DNA from: Pseudomonas oryzihabitans | GTDB lineage: Bacteria; Pseudomonadota; Gammaproteobacteria; Pseudomonadales; Pseudomonadaceae | Length of the DNA: 64,000 bases | Assembly (NCBI RefSeq): GCF_001518815.1 | Contig: NZ_CP013987.1 | Span: 1,281,001 to 1,345,000, forward strand | Reading direction: 5' to 3' | Part shown: positions 26,098-35,874 of the stretch, piece after piece | How positions within the stretch are numbered: the first letter of the stretch is position 1 | Layout: each line of letters starts with the position of its first letter | Notes under the pieces: generated by a model | Told to the model about the DNA's origin: nothing | Database searches by the model: none | Seen by the model: the letters and a program-made list of their open reading frames with translations, nothing else | Made by a program: the position numbers and the translations under genes

Positions 26098-27690
26098 TCA
26101 GTCGAGGGTCACCGTGGAGAAGTCGTAGACCCCCAACGGGCTCTGCACATAGCCCTGCACCTTGGGTTGCAGGACGTCGGTGAACAGCGGGTGCGCCAGC
26201 GGAATCCAGGGCATCTGCTGGTGGAAGATCTGCTGGGCCTGCTCGTAGAGGGCCGCGCGCTGGGCGGGATCGTTGATGCGCTTGGCCTTCTCGATGGCGT
26301 CGTTGAACGCCTTGTCGCACCAGAAGGAACGGTTCTCGCCACCCTGCACGGCCGCGCAACTCAGGTTGGTGGTGAGGAAGTTGTCCGGATCGCCATTGTC
26401 GCCGGTCCAGCTCATCATCATCAGGTCGTGCTCGCCGGCTTTGGTACGCTTGACGAACTCACCCCACTCGAACTGGGTGATCTCGGCCTTGATGCCGATC
26501 TTGGCCAGGTCGCCTTGGATCAGCTGGGCCACCAGGGCCGGACTGCCACCAGGACCGCTGCCGGTGCTGATGTAGTACTTGAGGGTGAAGCCATTGGCGT
26601 AGCCGGCGTCCTTGAGCAGCGCCTTGGCCTTCTCCACGTCGTGGGGCCAGGGCTTGATGTCCTTGGCATAGCCCAGCAGCGAGGAGGGGTAGGGGTTGAT
26701 CGCCGCCTTGGCGCCGCCCTCGCCGAACACCGTCTTCAGGTAGTTCTGCTGATCGAAGGCCATGGCGATGGCCTGGCGCACCCGCACATCGCTCAGCGGC
26801 TTGTGCCTGGTGTTCATCGCCAGGTAGGAGGTGGTCTGGCTTTCCACCTGGGCCAGCTTGAGGTGCTTGTCCTGCTTGAGCATCGGCACGTCCTGCGGTT
26901 TGACCGTCAGGCCGATCTGGCACTCGTTGTTGCGTACCCGCTGGATACGCACGTTGGGATCCAGGGTCACCGCCAGCACCAGGCCATCCATCGGCGGCTT
27001 CTGGCCGAAGTAGTCCGGGTTGACCTTGTAGCGAGTATTGGAATCCTTGGCATAGCGCTGGAAGACGTAGGGACCGGTGCCGATGGGCTTCTGGTTGATG
27101 TCATCGGTCTTCTTGCTGGCTAGCAGGCTGTCGGCGTATTCCTTGGACAGGATGGAGCCGAAGGCCATGGCGAGGTCGGCGAGGAAGGGCGCCTCGGGCT
27201 GGTTGAGGGTGAAGCGCACATGGCTGTCGTCCACCTTCTCGATGGACTTGATCAGGCTGCCCATCTCCATGGCCGCGGCATAGGGATAGCCGCTGGGGGA
27301 GAGGTTGTACCAGGGGTTGTTCTTGTCGAGCATGCGCTCGAAGCTGAACACCACGTCGTCGGCGTTGAAGTCGCGGCTGGGCTTGAAGTACTCGGTGGTG
27401 TGGAATTTCACGCCTTGGCGCAGGGCGAAGGTGTACTGCAGGCCGTCAGGGGAGATCTCCCAGCTTTCCGCCAGGCCCGGCTCCAGTTCCGCGCTGCCCT
27501 GCTTGAATTCCACCAGGCGGTCGTACAGCGGCGTGGCCGAGGCGTTGAAGGTGTAGCCGGAGGTGTAGCGACCCGGGTCGAAGCCTTCCGGGTTGGCCTC
27601 GGTGCAGACCACCAGGGGCCGCGCCAGGGCGGCATTGGCCGTCAGGCAGAGGAGGGCGGCGAGGGACAGCGAGAAGAGTGGTTTGGACAC
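26098..27690 (-). CDS. dppA: Peptide ABC transporter substrate-binding protein (third of three)
   Basis: The 530-residue periplasmic protein has a signal peptide ([19 protein letters not shown]) and the SBP family 5 pattern. The N-terminus is [20 protein letters not shown], the conserved middle is [13 protein letters not shown], and the later region is [13 protein letters not shown], all typical of DppA. It is more distant from the other two binding proteins than they are from each other. The GTG at 27690 is the start, with AAGGAG six bases before it. The gene adds a further ligand range to the same transporter. Confidence 0.93.
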   Translation of the reverse strand: MSKPLFSLSLAALLCLTANAALARPLVVCTEANPEGFDPGRYTSGYTFNASATPLYDRLVEFKQGSAELEPGLAESWEISPDGLQYTFALRQGVKFHTTEYFKPSRDFNADDVVFSFERMLDKNNPWYNLSPSGYPYAAAMEMGSLIKSIEKVDDSHVRFTLNQPEAPFLADLAMAFGSILSKEYADSLLASKKTDDINQKPIGTGPYVFQRYAKDSNTRYKVNPDYFGQKPPMDGLVLAVTLDPNVRIQRVRNNECQIGLTVKPQDVPMLKQDKHLKLAQVESQTTSYLAMNTRHKPLSDVRVRQAIAMAFDQQNYLKTVFGEGGAKAAINPYPSSLLGYAKDIKPWPHDVEKAKALLKDAGYANGFTLKYYISTGSGPGGSPALVAQLIQGDLAKIGIKAEITQFEWGEFVKRTKAGEHDLMMMSWTGDNGDPDNFLTTNLSCAAVQGGENRSFWCDKAFNDAIEKAKRINDPAQRAALYEQAQQIFHQQMPWIPLAHPLFTDVLQPKVQGYVQSPLGVYDFSTVTLD

Positions 27691-27733
27691 GGAAGGCTCC
27701 TTGTGAAAGGCCCGCGGGGCGAGCCGGACAGGA

Positions 27734-29332
27734 TCAGCGGTCGAGGCTTACGCCATAGAAACCGGTGACGCCGAAGGGGTTGATCTTGAAGCCCTGCACC
27801 TCTTTGCGCATGGGCTGGGACACCACCGAATGGGCCATGGGACTCACCGGCATCTGCTGGCGAATAATCTGTTGCGCCTGCTCGTAGAGACGGGTGCGCT
27901 GGGCGCGATCGTTGCTGGTCTTGGCCTGCTGGATGAGGGCGTCGTAGTCCTTGTCGCACCAGCGCGCATAGTTGCTGCCACCGATGGCGCTGCAGCCGTA
28001 GAGCACGCCCAGCCAGTTGTCCGGATCGCCGTTGTCACCGGTCCAGCCATAGGTCAGGACATCGTGCTCGCCGGCCTTGGCTCTCTTGATGTACTCGCCC
28101 CATTCGTAGCTGACGATCTTGGCCTTGATGCCGACCTTGGCCCAGTCCTGCTGGATCATCTGCGCCGACTGGCGAGCGTTGGGGTTGGAAGAGCGCTGCA
28201 CGGTCATGGCCCAGAGAGCGATTTCGGTGCCGTCCTTGATCCCGGCCTGCTTGAGCAGGGCGCGGGCCTTGGTCGGATCATAGGGCGCGCCCTTGATGCT
28301 TTTGTCGTAGGACCACTGGTTGGGCGGGATCACGTTCTGCGCCACCTGGCCGGCCCCCTGGAACACGGTATCGACGATGGCCTGCTTGTTGATGGCCATG
28401 TCCAGGGCGCGCCGCACCTCGGGCTTGTCCAGCGGCGGATGCTGGACGTTGTAGGCGAGGAAGCCGACGTTGAAACCCGGCTGCTGCAGCACCTTGAGGT
28501 GAGGATCCTGCTTCATCTCCAGCAGATCCGCCGGGCGCGCATAGCCGCTGACCTGGCACTCGTTGGCCTTGAGCTTCTGCAGGCGGGTAGCGGCATCGGG
28601 AGTGATGGCGAAGATCAGGTTGTCGAGCTTGACGTCCTCGGGCTTCCAGTAGTCCGGATTACCCTTGAAGCGGATCACCGCATCCTTCTGGTAGCGACTG
28701 AAGACGAAGGGACCGGTGCCGATGGGCTGCTGGTTGAGCAGCTCGGGCTTGCCTTCCTTGAGCAACTGATCGGCGTATTCGGCCGATTGAATGGAGGCGA
28801 AGCTCATTGCCAGGTCGGCGGCGAAGGCGGCGTCCACCTTGTTCAGGGTGAAGACCACGGTGTGGTCGTCGACCTTGGCCACCTTGGCGATGTTCTGGTC
28901 CAGCCCCATGTCGGTGAAGTAGGGGAATTCGGTGGGATAGGCCCTACGGAACGGCTGGTTCTTGTCCAGCATGCGCTGGAAGGTGAAGACCACGTCGTCG
29001 GCGTTGAAGTCGCGCGTGGGCTTGAAGTAGTCGGTGGTGTGGAATTTCACGCCCTGGCGCAGGTGGAAGGTATAGGTCTTGCCATCCGCGCTTACGTCCC
29101 ATTTGGTCGCCAGGCCCGGCTCCAGGGTGGTGCCGCCACGCTGGAACTGCACCAGGCGGTTGAAGACGGTTTCCGCGGAGGCATCGAATTCGGTGCCCGA
29201 GGTGTATTGCGCTGGATCGAAACCGGCCGGGCTGGCTTCCGAGCAATAGACGAGATTGCTCGCCGCCTGGGCGAGCGGAGCACAGGCGAGCAGGCTCGCC
29301 GCCAGCAACGAGTAGGCGTAGGGAAGGCGCAT
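27734..29332 (-). CDS. dppA: Peptide ABC transporter substrate-binding protein (second of three)
   Basis: The 532-residue periplasmic dipeptide- or peptide-binding protein has a signal peptide ([15 protein letters not shown]) and the DppA pattern: [36 protein letters not shown] and [13 protein letters not shown]. It is closely related to the first binding protein (same length, many identical blocks). The ATG at 29332 ([10 protein letters not shown]) follows GGAGTGAGA. Gene order first-second-third binding protein, porin and dppBCDF fits one minus-strand operon. Ligand preference is not readable from sequence. Confidence 0.95.
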   Translation of the reverse strand: MRLPYAYSLLAASLLACAPLAQAASNLVYCSEASPAGFDPAQYTSGTEFDASAETVFNRLVQFQRGGTTLEPGLATKWDVSADGKTYTFHLRQGVKFHTTDYFKPTRDFNADDVVFTFQRMLDKNQPFRRAYPTEFPYFTDMGLDQNIAKVAKVDDHTVVFTLNKVDAAFAADLAMSFASIQSAEYADQLLKEGKPELLNQQPIGTGPFVFSRYQKDAVIRFKGNPDYWKPEDVKLDNLIFAITPDAATRLQKLKANECQVSGYARPADLLEMKQDPHLKVLQQPGFNVGFLAYNVQHPPLDKPEVRRALDMAINKQAIVDTVFQGAGQVAQNVIPPNQWSYDKSIKGAPYDPTKARALLKQAGIKDGTEIALWAMTVQRSSNPNARQSAQMIQQDWAKVGIKAKIVSYEWGEYIKRAKAGEHDVLTYGWTGDNGDPDNWLGVLYGCSAIGGSNYARWCDKDYDALIQQAKTSNDRAQRTRLYEQAQQIIRQQMPVSPMAHSVVSQPMRKEVQGFKINPFGVTGFYGVSLDR

Positions 29333-29359
29333 GGGTCTCACTCCATCAGTCAAATGAAC

Positions 29360-29394
29360 GGCCAGGGCCGGGAGTCTGGCTCCCGACCCTGGCC
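29360..29394 (-). repeat. Hairpin between the first and second binding-protein genes
   Basis: A long stem, GGCCAGGG with CCCTGGCC outside and CGGGAG with CTCCCG inside (one mismatch between), closes on a short loop. It lies 8 bp after the stop of the first binding-protein gene and has no clear U tract. Such a hairpin is more likely to protect the 3' end of the first cistron than to end transcription. Confidence 0.7.
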
Positions 29395-29402
29395 AAGAGG
29401 CT

Positions 29403-31001
29403 TCACTTGCTGACGCTGACGCCGTAGAACTCGTTCAACCCGAAGGGGCTGATCTTGTAGTCCTGGACTTCCTTGCGCATCGGCATGTAGACCGTGGAAT
29501 GCGCGATGGGCGTCATGGGTACCTGCTGCTTGAGCACCTGCTGGGCCTGTTCGTAGAGCTTGGTGCGCTCGCCCTGGTCGGTCACGCGCTTGGCCTTGAC
29601 CACCAGGTCCTCGAACGGCTGGTAGCACCAGCGGGAGAAGTTGTTGCCACCGATGGCCTTGCAGCCGAAGAGGGTCGCCAGCCAGTTGTCCGGGTCGCCG
29701 TTGTCGCCGCTCCAGCCGATCAGCATGATGTCCTGCTCGCCGCTCTTGGAGCGCTTGATGTACTCGCCCCATTCGTAGCTGACGATCTTGGTCTTAACGC
29801 CGATCTTGGCCCAGTCCTGCTGCAGCATCTCTGCCATCAGGCGCGCATTGGGATTATAGGGACGCTGCACCGGCATGGCCCAGAGGGTAAGTTCGGTGCC
29901 TTCCTTAAAGCCGGCTTCCTTGAGCAGGGCCTTGGCCTTTTCCGGATCGTAGGGCGCGTCCTTGATGGACTTGTCGTAGGACCACTGGGTCGGCGGCATG
30001 GCGTTGACCGCCACCTGGCCGGCGCCTTGGTAGACGGCGTTGATGATGGCCTCCTTGTTGACGGCCATGTCCATCGCCTGGCGCACCTTGAGCTTCGCCA
30101 GATCGCCATGTTCGACGTTGTAGGAGATGTAGCCCAGGTTGAAGCCCGGCTGCGACGGCAGCTTGAGATTCGGGTCCTTCTTCAGGCCGTCCAGGTCCGC
30201 CGGACGCGGATAGACGGTGATCTGGCACTCGCCGGCCTTGAGCTTCTGCATCCGTACCGAAGGATCGGTGTTGATGGAGAAGATCAGGTTGTCCACCTTG
30301 GGCCCATCGACCTTGTCCCAGTAGTCCGGGTTGGCCTTGTAGCGGATCACCGCATCCTTCTGGTAGCGGCTGAAGACGAAGGGACCGGTGCCGATCGGCT
30401 TTTGGTTGATCTCGGCAGCCTTGCCGGCCTTGAGCAGCTTGTCGGCGTATTCGGCCGACTGGATCGACGGGAAGGGCATCGCCAGGTTCTGCAGGAAGGC
30501 GGCGTCCACTTCGTTGAGGGTCATGCGCACCGTGTAGTCGTCGACCTTTTCCACCTTGGCGATGTTCTGGTCCAGGCCCATGTCGGTGAAGTAGGGGAAT
30601 TCGGTGGGGTAGGCCTTACGGAACGGATTGTCCTTGTCCAGCATGCGCTGGAAGGTGAAGAGGACGTCATCGGCATCGAAGTCGCGGGTCGGCTTGAAGT
30701 AGTCCGTGGTGTGGAATTTCACGCCCTTGCGCAGGTGGAAGGTGTACACCTTGCCGTCTTCGCTGATGTCCCAGCTCTCCGCCAGACCCGGCTTGACCTG
30801 GGTACCGCCGCGCTCGAACTGGGTCAGCTTGTTGAAGATGGTTTCCGCCGACGCATCGAAATCGGTGCCAGTGGTGTATTGCGCCGGATCGAAACCGGCC
30901 GGGCTGCCTTCGGAGCAGAACACCAGGTTGGTTGCCTGTGCCAGGGGTGCGCCGGCCAGCAGACCGGAAGCGAAGAGGGCAGCGAGTACGTTCTTGTGCA
31001 T
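29403..31001 (-). CDS. dppA: Peptide ABC transporter substrate-binding protein (first of three)
   Basis: The 532-residue periplasmic protein opens the peptide-uptake operon. It has a signal peptide (VLAALFASGLLAGAPLAQA) and the DppA blocks [35 protein letters not shown] and [13 protein letters not shown]. Two cysteines in the mature protein (FCSEG, and GECQITVYP) are shared with its paralogue and could form the usual disulfide pair. The ATG at 31001 follows GAGGT; the open frame extends 47 codons upstream but that part covers the promoter. It is usually the most expressed gene of such operons. Confidence 0.95.
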   Translation of the reverse strand: MHKNVLAALFASGLLAGAPLAQATNLVFCSEGSPAGFDPAQYTTGTDFDASAETIFNKLTQFERGGTQVKPGLAESWDISEDGKVYTFHLRKGVKFHTTDYFKPTRDFDADDVLFTFQRMLDKDNPFRKAYPTEFPYFTDMGLDQNIAKVEKVDDYTVRMTLNEVDAAFLQNLAMPFPSIQSAEYADKLLKAGKAAEINQKPIGTGPFVFSRYQKDAVIRYKANPDYWDKVDGPKVDNLIFSINTDPSVRMQKLKAGECQITVYPRPADLDGLKKDPNLKLPSQPGFNLGYISYNVEHGDLAKLKVRQAMDMAVNKEAIINAVYQGAGQVAVNAMPPTQWSYDKSIKDAPYDPEKAKALLKEAGFKEGTELTLWAMPVQRPYNPNARLMAEMLQQDWAKIGVKTKIVSYEWGEYIKRSKSGEQDIMLIGWSGDNGDPDNWLATLFGCKAIGGNNFSRWCYQPFEDLVVKAKRVTDQGERTKLYEQAQQVLKQQVPMTPIAHSTVYMPMRKEVQDYKISPFGLNEFYGVSVSK

Positions 31002-31084
31002 GGAGACCTCATGTCGGGGACGGCGCAACACGATGTGGCGTTGCGAAACAGAATGCCGATGTCTTGTGGACAGATGAGCCCACA

Positions 31085-31100
31085 TGCACAGCTTATGCCC
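31085..31100 (-). promoter_or_regulatory. Possible sigma54 promoter of the peptide operon
   Basis: On the minus strand GGGCATAAGCTGTGCA has GG and GC ten bases apart, with GGCA and TGCA matching the -24 and -12 elements. Several other consensus positions differ. Transcription would start near 31074, giving a 5' untranslated region of about 73 nt. No activator site was found. A sigma70 promoter in the same 246-bp gap is not excluded. Confidence 0.3.
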
Positions 31101-31247
31101 ATGTCCATAGCTCAGGCGAGCTATTGACCCTGAGCGACCCAAACAGGAAACAGATGTCGCAAAGATGTAAGACGAGGTATCACGACGGGAAGGCAGTGCG
31201 CACCAAAAGTGCGCACCGAAACAGCGTTGTTACTTTTCTGCCCTAGA

Positions 31248-31955
31248 TCAGGGCATCTGTACCTCGATGGTACCGCCCGCAGTCACTTCGACGGTGGTGG
31301 TACCGGGGGCAACGTCCGGAGTCACGGCATCACTGGCGGCCTTCATCGCCGACATGCGCAGCATCGGCAGCGGCTGGGGAACGCCACTGGTGCCCAGATC
31401 CAGATTGACGATGCGATAGCCCGAGCCCCCCAGGGCGTCGGTCGCCAACTGGGCGCGGGCCTTGAAGGCGGCCACGGCGTCCTTGAACAGGGCATCCTCC
31501 TGCTGCTTGCGGGTGCCATCGGCGATGGTGAATTGCAGGTTGCCCATCTTCAGCGTGCCCAGCAGCTCGCCGGTCAGCTTGGACAGGGCGGCGAAATCCG
31601 TGCTTTCCAGGCGCAGCTCGCCGCGCTCGCGCCAGGCATTGATGGCACGGCCCTGGTCTTCGTAGACCGGGTAGGTGTTGCGATTGCCCAGGGAGACATC
31701 CACGCCTTTGACCTTGCGGGCTTCTTCCAGGGCTGCATTGAGAGTCTTGGTGGTGTCGCTGGCCAGAGCGGCCGGATCCTGGCCCTGGCTCTCGGTATAG
31801 AGCATGACCTGCATGCGATCACGCGGCACTTCGCGACTGACCTCGGCCCTCAGGCTGATCTGGTTGTAACGCGGCTCGTCGGCCTGGGCGCCGGTGGCGA
31901 GCGCGGCGCTGAACAGGGCGGCGCCCAGCACGAGTGGGCGTAGGGAAAAGGTCAT
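31248..31955 (-). CDS. SIMPL-domain (DUF541) periplasmic protein
   Basis: The 235-residue protein has a signal peptide (LVLGAALFSAALATGAQA) and the SIMPL/DUF541 pattern: SLRAEVSREVPRDRM, then DVSLGNRNTYPVY and a late region with GGTIEVQMP at the C-terminus. The domain is common in secreted or periplasmic proteins, and no general biochemical role is agreed. It sits between the dpp operon and roxS and is divergent from roxS. Two GTGCGCAC palindromes (31197-31217) lie downstream. Confidence 0.88.
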   Translation of the reverse strand: MTFSLRPLVLGAALFSAALATGAQADEPRYNQISLRAEVSREVPRDRMQVMLYTESQGQDPAALASDTTKTLNAALEEARKVKGVDVSLGNRNTYPVYEDQGRAINAWRERGELRLESTDFAALSKLTGELLGTLKMGNLQFTIADGTRKQQEDALFKDAVAAFKARAQLATDALGGSGYRIVNLDLGTSGVPQPLPMLRMSAMKAASDAVTPDVAPGTTTVEVTAGGTIEVQMP

Positions 31956-32134
31956 GGTGTTCTCCTGATTGGCAGTACGAAAGCCTTGGGACCTCAGGCC
32001 CGGCGGATGGTGCGTCGCATTGCCGCGTCAGCGGCTGAAGGCGGGCGGGGCTCGCTATAATGCCGGGTCTGCTCTGACGGACACGCCCCTCTGGGACCCG
32101 CCGTCTCGATCGTTTCTTGCGCCTGGAACCTCGC

Positions 32135-33394
32135 ATGTTCTCCTTGCCCGTTCAATGGTTGTCCGCCAATCGCCAGAATCTCGGGCGCCTGGTTCTCATC
32201 CGCGTGCTGGTGCTGGCCGCCCAGGCTGGCTCGGTGGGCATCGCTCGGCTGTCGGGCATCGTCCAGCTGCCCTGGACGGCCCTGGCCATCACCCTGGGCG
32301 TCTCCGCGGTACTCTGCCTGTTCGCCGCCCTGCGACTGACCCGCCCCTGGCCGGTCACCGAGCAGGAATATGCCGCGCACCTGGGCTGTGACCTGGCCAT
32401 CCACAGTGCGCTGCTGTATTTCGCCGGCGGGCCGACCAACCCCTTCGCCTCCTATTACCTGGTGCCCCTGACCATCGCCGCGGCCACATTGCCCTGGCTC
32501 TACACCCTGGTATTGGCGGCCCTGACCCTGGTGGTCTTCTCGCTGATGCTGCTCTCCTATGAGCCGCTGCATCTGCTGGTGGCCAACGATGGCGCGGTGC
32601 TGAGCTACGGCATGTGGCTGAGCTTCGCGCTGTCCGCCGCCGTCATCACCCTGTTCGTCGCGCGGATGGCCACTGCCCTGCGTGAGCAGGAGAACCTGCA
32701 GGCCCAACGCCGCGAGCAGGCCATGCGCGACCAGCAGTTGCTGGCGGTCGCCACCCAGGCAGCCGGTGCCGCCCATGAACTGGGTACCCCGCTGTCCACC
32801 ATGAGCGTGCTGCTCAAGGAATTGCAGCAGGAGCACGCCGATCAGCCGACCCTGAGCGAGGACCTGGCGCTGTTGCAGGTGCAGGTCGGGCAATGCAAGC
32901 AGACCCTGCAGCAACTGGTGCGCGCCGCCGAGGCCGACCGGCGCCAGACCGTGCAGGAGCAGACCGCGGTGGAATGGCTGGAGGCGACCATGGATCGCTG
33001 GCACCTGATGCGGCCGGAAGCCACCTATCGCTTCGAGGTGGTCAGCCTGGGCACGCCGCCACGCCTGACGCCGCCGGTCGAACTTACCCAGGCACTGCTG
33101 AATCTACTCAACAATGCCGCCGATGCTTGCCCGGAAGACCTGGCCATCCGCCTGCACTGGGATGCTCGCGAGCTGTGCCTGTCGATTCGTGACCACGGGG
33201 CCGGAGTGCCCCTTGCCATCGCCGAGCAGCTTGGCAAGCCCTTCTTCACCACCAAGGGCAAGGGCTTCGGGCTGGGGCTGTTCCTCAGCCAGGCCAGCGT
33301 CACCCGTGCTGGTGGCACGGTGAAGCTCTACAATCACGAAGAAGGCGGCACCCTGACCGAATTGCGCCTGCCGCGGCACTACGCCTTGGCGTGA
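32135..33394 (+). CDS. roxS: Redox sensor histidine kinase RoxS (RegB/PrrB family)
   Basis: The 419-residue membrane kinase senses respiratory redox state and phosphorylates RoxR. Six membrane helices occupy the first half. The RegB quinone-linked motif is present (FAGGPTNPF). The phosphorylated histidine is H214 in AAHELGTPLSTM. A cysteine at 254 (VGQCKQTL) lies 40 residues after H214, the same distance as the redox-active cysteine of RegB, so the cysteine switch is probably kept. The ATP-binding domain has NLLNNAADA, DHGAGVP and GKGFGLGLF. The ATG at 32135 was preferred to a TTG six codons upstream. roxR follows after 16 bp. Confidence 0.95.
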   Translation: MFSLPVQWLSANRQNLGRLVLIRVLVLAAQAGSVGIARLSGIVQLPWTALAITLGVSAVLCLFAALRLTRPWPVTEQEYAAHLGCDLAIHSALLYFAGGPTNPFASYYLVPLTIAAATLPWLYTLVLAALTLVVFSLMLLSYEPLHLLVANDGAVLSYGMWLSFALSAAVITLFVARMATALREQENLQAQRREQAMRDQQLLAVATQAAGAAHELGTPLSTMSVLLKELQQEHADQPTLSEDLALLQVQVGQCKQTLQQLVRAAEADRRQTVQEQTAVEWLEATMDRWHLMRPEATYRFEVVSLGTPPRLTPPVELTQALLNLLNNAADACPEDLAIRLHWDARELCLSIRDHGAGVPLAIAEQLGKPFFTTKGKGFGLGLFLSQASVTRAGGTVKLYNHEEGGTLTELRLPRHYALA

Positions 33395-33410
33395 ATGCCT
33401 GGAGAATTCT

Positions 33411-33971
33411 ATGACTGACGACCTCAACAGTGGTTTCGACGACCAGCCCCACATCCTGCTGGTGGACGATGACCCCACCTTCACCCGGGTCATGGCCCGG
33501 GCCATGGATCGCCGTGGTCTGCGGGTATCCATCGCCGACAGCGCCGAGGAAGGCCTGCAATTGGCCAAGGACGACCTGCCGGACTACGCGGTGCTCGACC
33601 TGAAGATGGAAGGCGACTCCGGCCTGGTGCTGCTGCCCAAGCTGTTGGAACTGCATCCGGAGATGCGCGTGGTCTTGCTGACCGGCTATTCCAGCATCGC
33701 CACCGCCGTGGAAGCCATCAAGCGCGGCGCCACCAACTACCTGTGCAAGCCGGCCGATGCCGACGATGTCCTGGCCGCCTTGCTCGCCCAGCACGCCGAC
33801 CTCGACACCCTGGTGCCGGACAATCCCATGTCGGTGGACCGCCTGCAGTGGGAGCACATCCAGCGGGTGCTGGCCGAGCACGAAGGCAACATCTCGGCGA
33901 CTGCCCGTGCCCTGGGCATGCACCGCCGGACCCTGCAGCGCAAGCTGCAGAAGCGCCCCGTACGCCGCTGA
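33411..33971 (+). CDS. roxR: Response regulator RoxR (RegA/PrrA family)
   Basis: The 186-residue regulator has a receiver domain with the acidic pocket LLVDDDP, phosphoacceptor D63 in VLDLKMEG, and K113 in LCKPAD. The C-terminal domain is a Fis-type helix-turn-helix (HEGNISATARALGMHRRTLQRKL), almost invariant in the RegA/PrrA/RoxR family. In pseudomonads the family controls terminal oxidases and cyanide-tolerant respiration. The gene is 16 bp behind roxS, so the pair forms one operon. Confidence 0.96.
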   Translation: MTDDLNSGFDDQPHILLVDDDPTFTRVMARAMDRRGLRVSIADSAEEGLQLAKDDLPDYAVLDLKMEGDSGLVLLPKLLELHPEMRVVLLTGYSSIATAVEAIKRGATNYLCKPADADDVLAALLAQHADLDTLVPDNPMSVDRLQWEHIQRVLAEHEGNISATARALGMHRRTLQRKLQKRPVRR

Positions 33972-33977
33972 GCGAGC

Positions 33978-34016
33978 CTCATCGTCCACGGGCCGGGGGC
34001 GATGAGTGTTACATTG
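33978..34016 (+). terminator. Possible terminator after roxR
   Basis: CTCATCG (33978-33984) pairs with CGATGAG (34000-34006) around a GC-rich loop, and TGTTACATTGTTT follows. It sits 6 bp after the roxR stop. The U tract is interrupted, so this is a moderate call. Confidence 0.45.
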
Positions 34017-34093
34017 TTTCAGTCAGACTCCGTTCAGGAATCTCGGCATAGGCTGTGCAAGCGTCTCGTTGAGCAGTCCTTGAGAGTCCGAGC

Positions 34094-35827
34094 ATGTCCG
34101 AATCCGCCGTACCCGTACCCTCCGTCTATGGAGCTTCCCGCGGGCATTTTCTTGCCCGTGTCTGGGCCCTGATCACCCCCTACTGGCGCAGTGAGGAGAA
34201 GGGCAAGGCCTGGCTTCTGCTGTCCGTGGTCATCGCCCTGTCCCTGGCCGGAGTAGGCCTGTCGGTGGCCCTCAATACCTGGTATCGCTATTTCTACGAT
34301 GCCCTGCAGAATCGTGATCTCGCCGCCTTCATCCGCCTGATGCTGTATTTCTGCGGCCTGGCGACCACGGCCATCCTGCTGGCGGTGTACCGGCTGTACC
34401 TGACCCAGGCGCTGACCATCAACTGGCGCCGCTGGCTGACCGAAAAGCACTTCGGGCTCTGGCTGTCCGATCGCAACTACTATCATCTCGAACGCGAAGG
34501 CGGCGCGGACAACCCCGACCAGCGCCTCACCGAAGACATCCGCGACTTCGCCGAAACCACCCTGACCCTAGGACTTGGTTTCATCCGTACCGTGGTCAGC
34601 CTGGTGTCCTTCAGCGTCATCCTGTTCGGCATTTCCGGCGACATCACCCTGTTTGGCATCACCATTCCGGCCTACATGTTCTGGGCCGCGCTGATCTACG
34701 CCACCATCGGCACCTGGCTGACCCATCTCATCGGTCGACGGCTGATCGGCCTGTACAACCAGCAGCAGCGCTACGAAGCCGATCTGCGTTTCGGTCTGAT
34801 CAGGGTTCGCGAGAAGGCCGAAAGCGTGGCCTTGTTCCGTGGCGAGGCCAACGAGCAGCAACGCCTGCTGGAGCGTTTCGGCTATGTCTGGGGCAACTAC
34901 CACCTGCTGATGAACTACACCAAGCGCCTGACCTTCTTTACCGCCGGCTACAGCCAGATCGCCATCGTTGCCGGCTTCGTGCTGGCGGCGCCGCGCTATT
35001 TCTCGGGCAAGATCCAGCTGGGCGACCTGATGCAGATCAACTCGGCCTTCGGCAACGTTCAGGAAAGTCTCAGCTGGTTCGTCGACGCCTACGTCAGCCT
35101 GGCATCCTGGCGCGCCATCTCCGATCGCCTGCTCACCTTCCGCGAAACCATGGCCGAACTGGGCCAGGAATCCGAAGTGCTGGTGCCGCGTACCGGCGAC
35201 CAGGACCTGCTGCTGGAGAGCCTTACCCTGAGCGCCGCCGGCCGGCTGCTGCTACACCCCACCGATCTGCGCATCGCCCGTGGCGAGCACCTGCTGATCG
35301 AAGGCGCCTCGGGCAGCGGCAAGAGCACCCTGCTGCGCGCCCTGGCCGGACTCTGGCGGCAGGGGCAGGGCGATATCGCCGTGCCGGCCGGACGCCAGCT
35401 CTTCCTGCCACAGCAACCCTATCTGCCCATCGGCTCCCTGCGCGAGGCGCTGGCCTATCCGCAAGCCGCCGATGCCTACTCCGACGCACGTCTGACGGAG
35501 GTGTTGCAACTGTGCCGCCTGGAGCACCTTCTTGAGCATCTGGACGAAACCCGTCATTGGGAGCGGACCCTGTCGCCCGGCGAGCAGCAGCGGGTGGCCC
35601 TGGCGCGGGCGCTGCTCTATGCCCCCGAGTGGCTGTTCCTCGACGAGGCCAGCTCGGCGCTGAACGAGGCGGACGAGCGCCTTCTCTATGAGCGGCTGCT
35701 GGCCGAGAATCCTGGCCTTACCTTGGTCAGCGTCGGGCACCGGCCCAGCCTGAGGGCCTACCACCGTCGCCATTTGCTGCTGGAGGACCAAGAGCTGCGC
35801 CCTAGAGCGGTAGTGGACGTGTCTTGA
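34094..35827 (+). CDS. ABC transporter, fused permease and ATPase, SbmA/YddA-like
   Basis: The 577-residue inner-membrane protein has about six membrane helices, typical of the SbmA_BacA/YddA group (NTWYRYFYDALQNRDLAAF near residues 62-80 and EKHFGLWLSDRNYYHLE near 116-132). The C-terminal ATPase has Walker A EGASGSGKST (about 398-407), the signature LSPGEQQRVALARAL and Walker B WLFLDEASSALNEAD. Related proteins exchange cobalamin, peptides or fatty acyl compounds, but the substrate cannot be named. It follows roxSR and is probably a separate transcript. Confidence 0.85.
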   Translation: MSESAVPVPSVYGASRGHFLARVWALITPYWRSEEKGKAWLLLSVVIALSLAGVGLSVALNTWYRYFYDALQNRDLAAFIRLMLYFCGLATTAILLAVYRLYLTQALTINWRRWLTEKHFGLWLSDRNYYHLEREGGADNPDQRLTEDIRDFAETTLTLGLGFIRTVVSLVSFSVILFGISGDITLFGITIPAYMFWAALIYATIGTWLTHLIGRRLIGLYNQQQRYEADLRFGLIRVREKAESVALFRGEANEQQRLLERFGYVWGNYHLLMNYTKRLTFFTAGYSQIAIVAGFVLAAPRYFSGKIQLGDLMQINSAFGNVQESLSWFVDAYVSLASWRAISDRLLTFRETMAELGQESEVLVPRTGDQDLLLESLTLSAAGRLLLHPTDLRIARGEHLLIEGASGSGKSTLLRALAGLWRQGQGDIAVPAGRQLFLPQQPYLPIGSLREALAYPQAADAYSDARLTEVLQLCRLEHLLEHLDETRHWERTLSPGEQQRVALARALLYAPEWLFLDEASSALNEADERLLYERLLAENPGLTLVSVGHRPSLRAYHRRHLLLEDQELRPRAVVDVS

Positions 35828-35874
35828 TATGGACCGAGCGGTCTAAATAGGGCGTTTGGGAGGAGGTGGGTGCT

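Noticed and set aside
31197-31217. Two GTGCGCAC palindromes as a terminator of the SIMPL gene
   Set aside because: The hairpin is short and no U tract follows; I keep it only as a note in the SIMPL entry.
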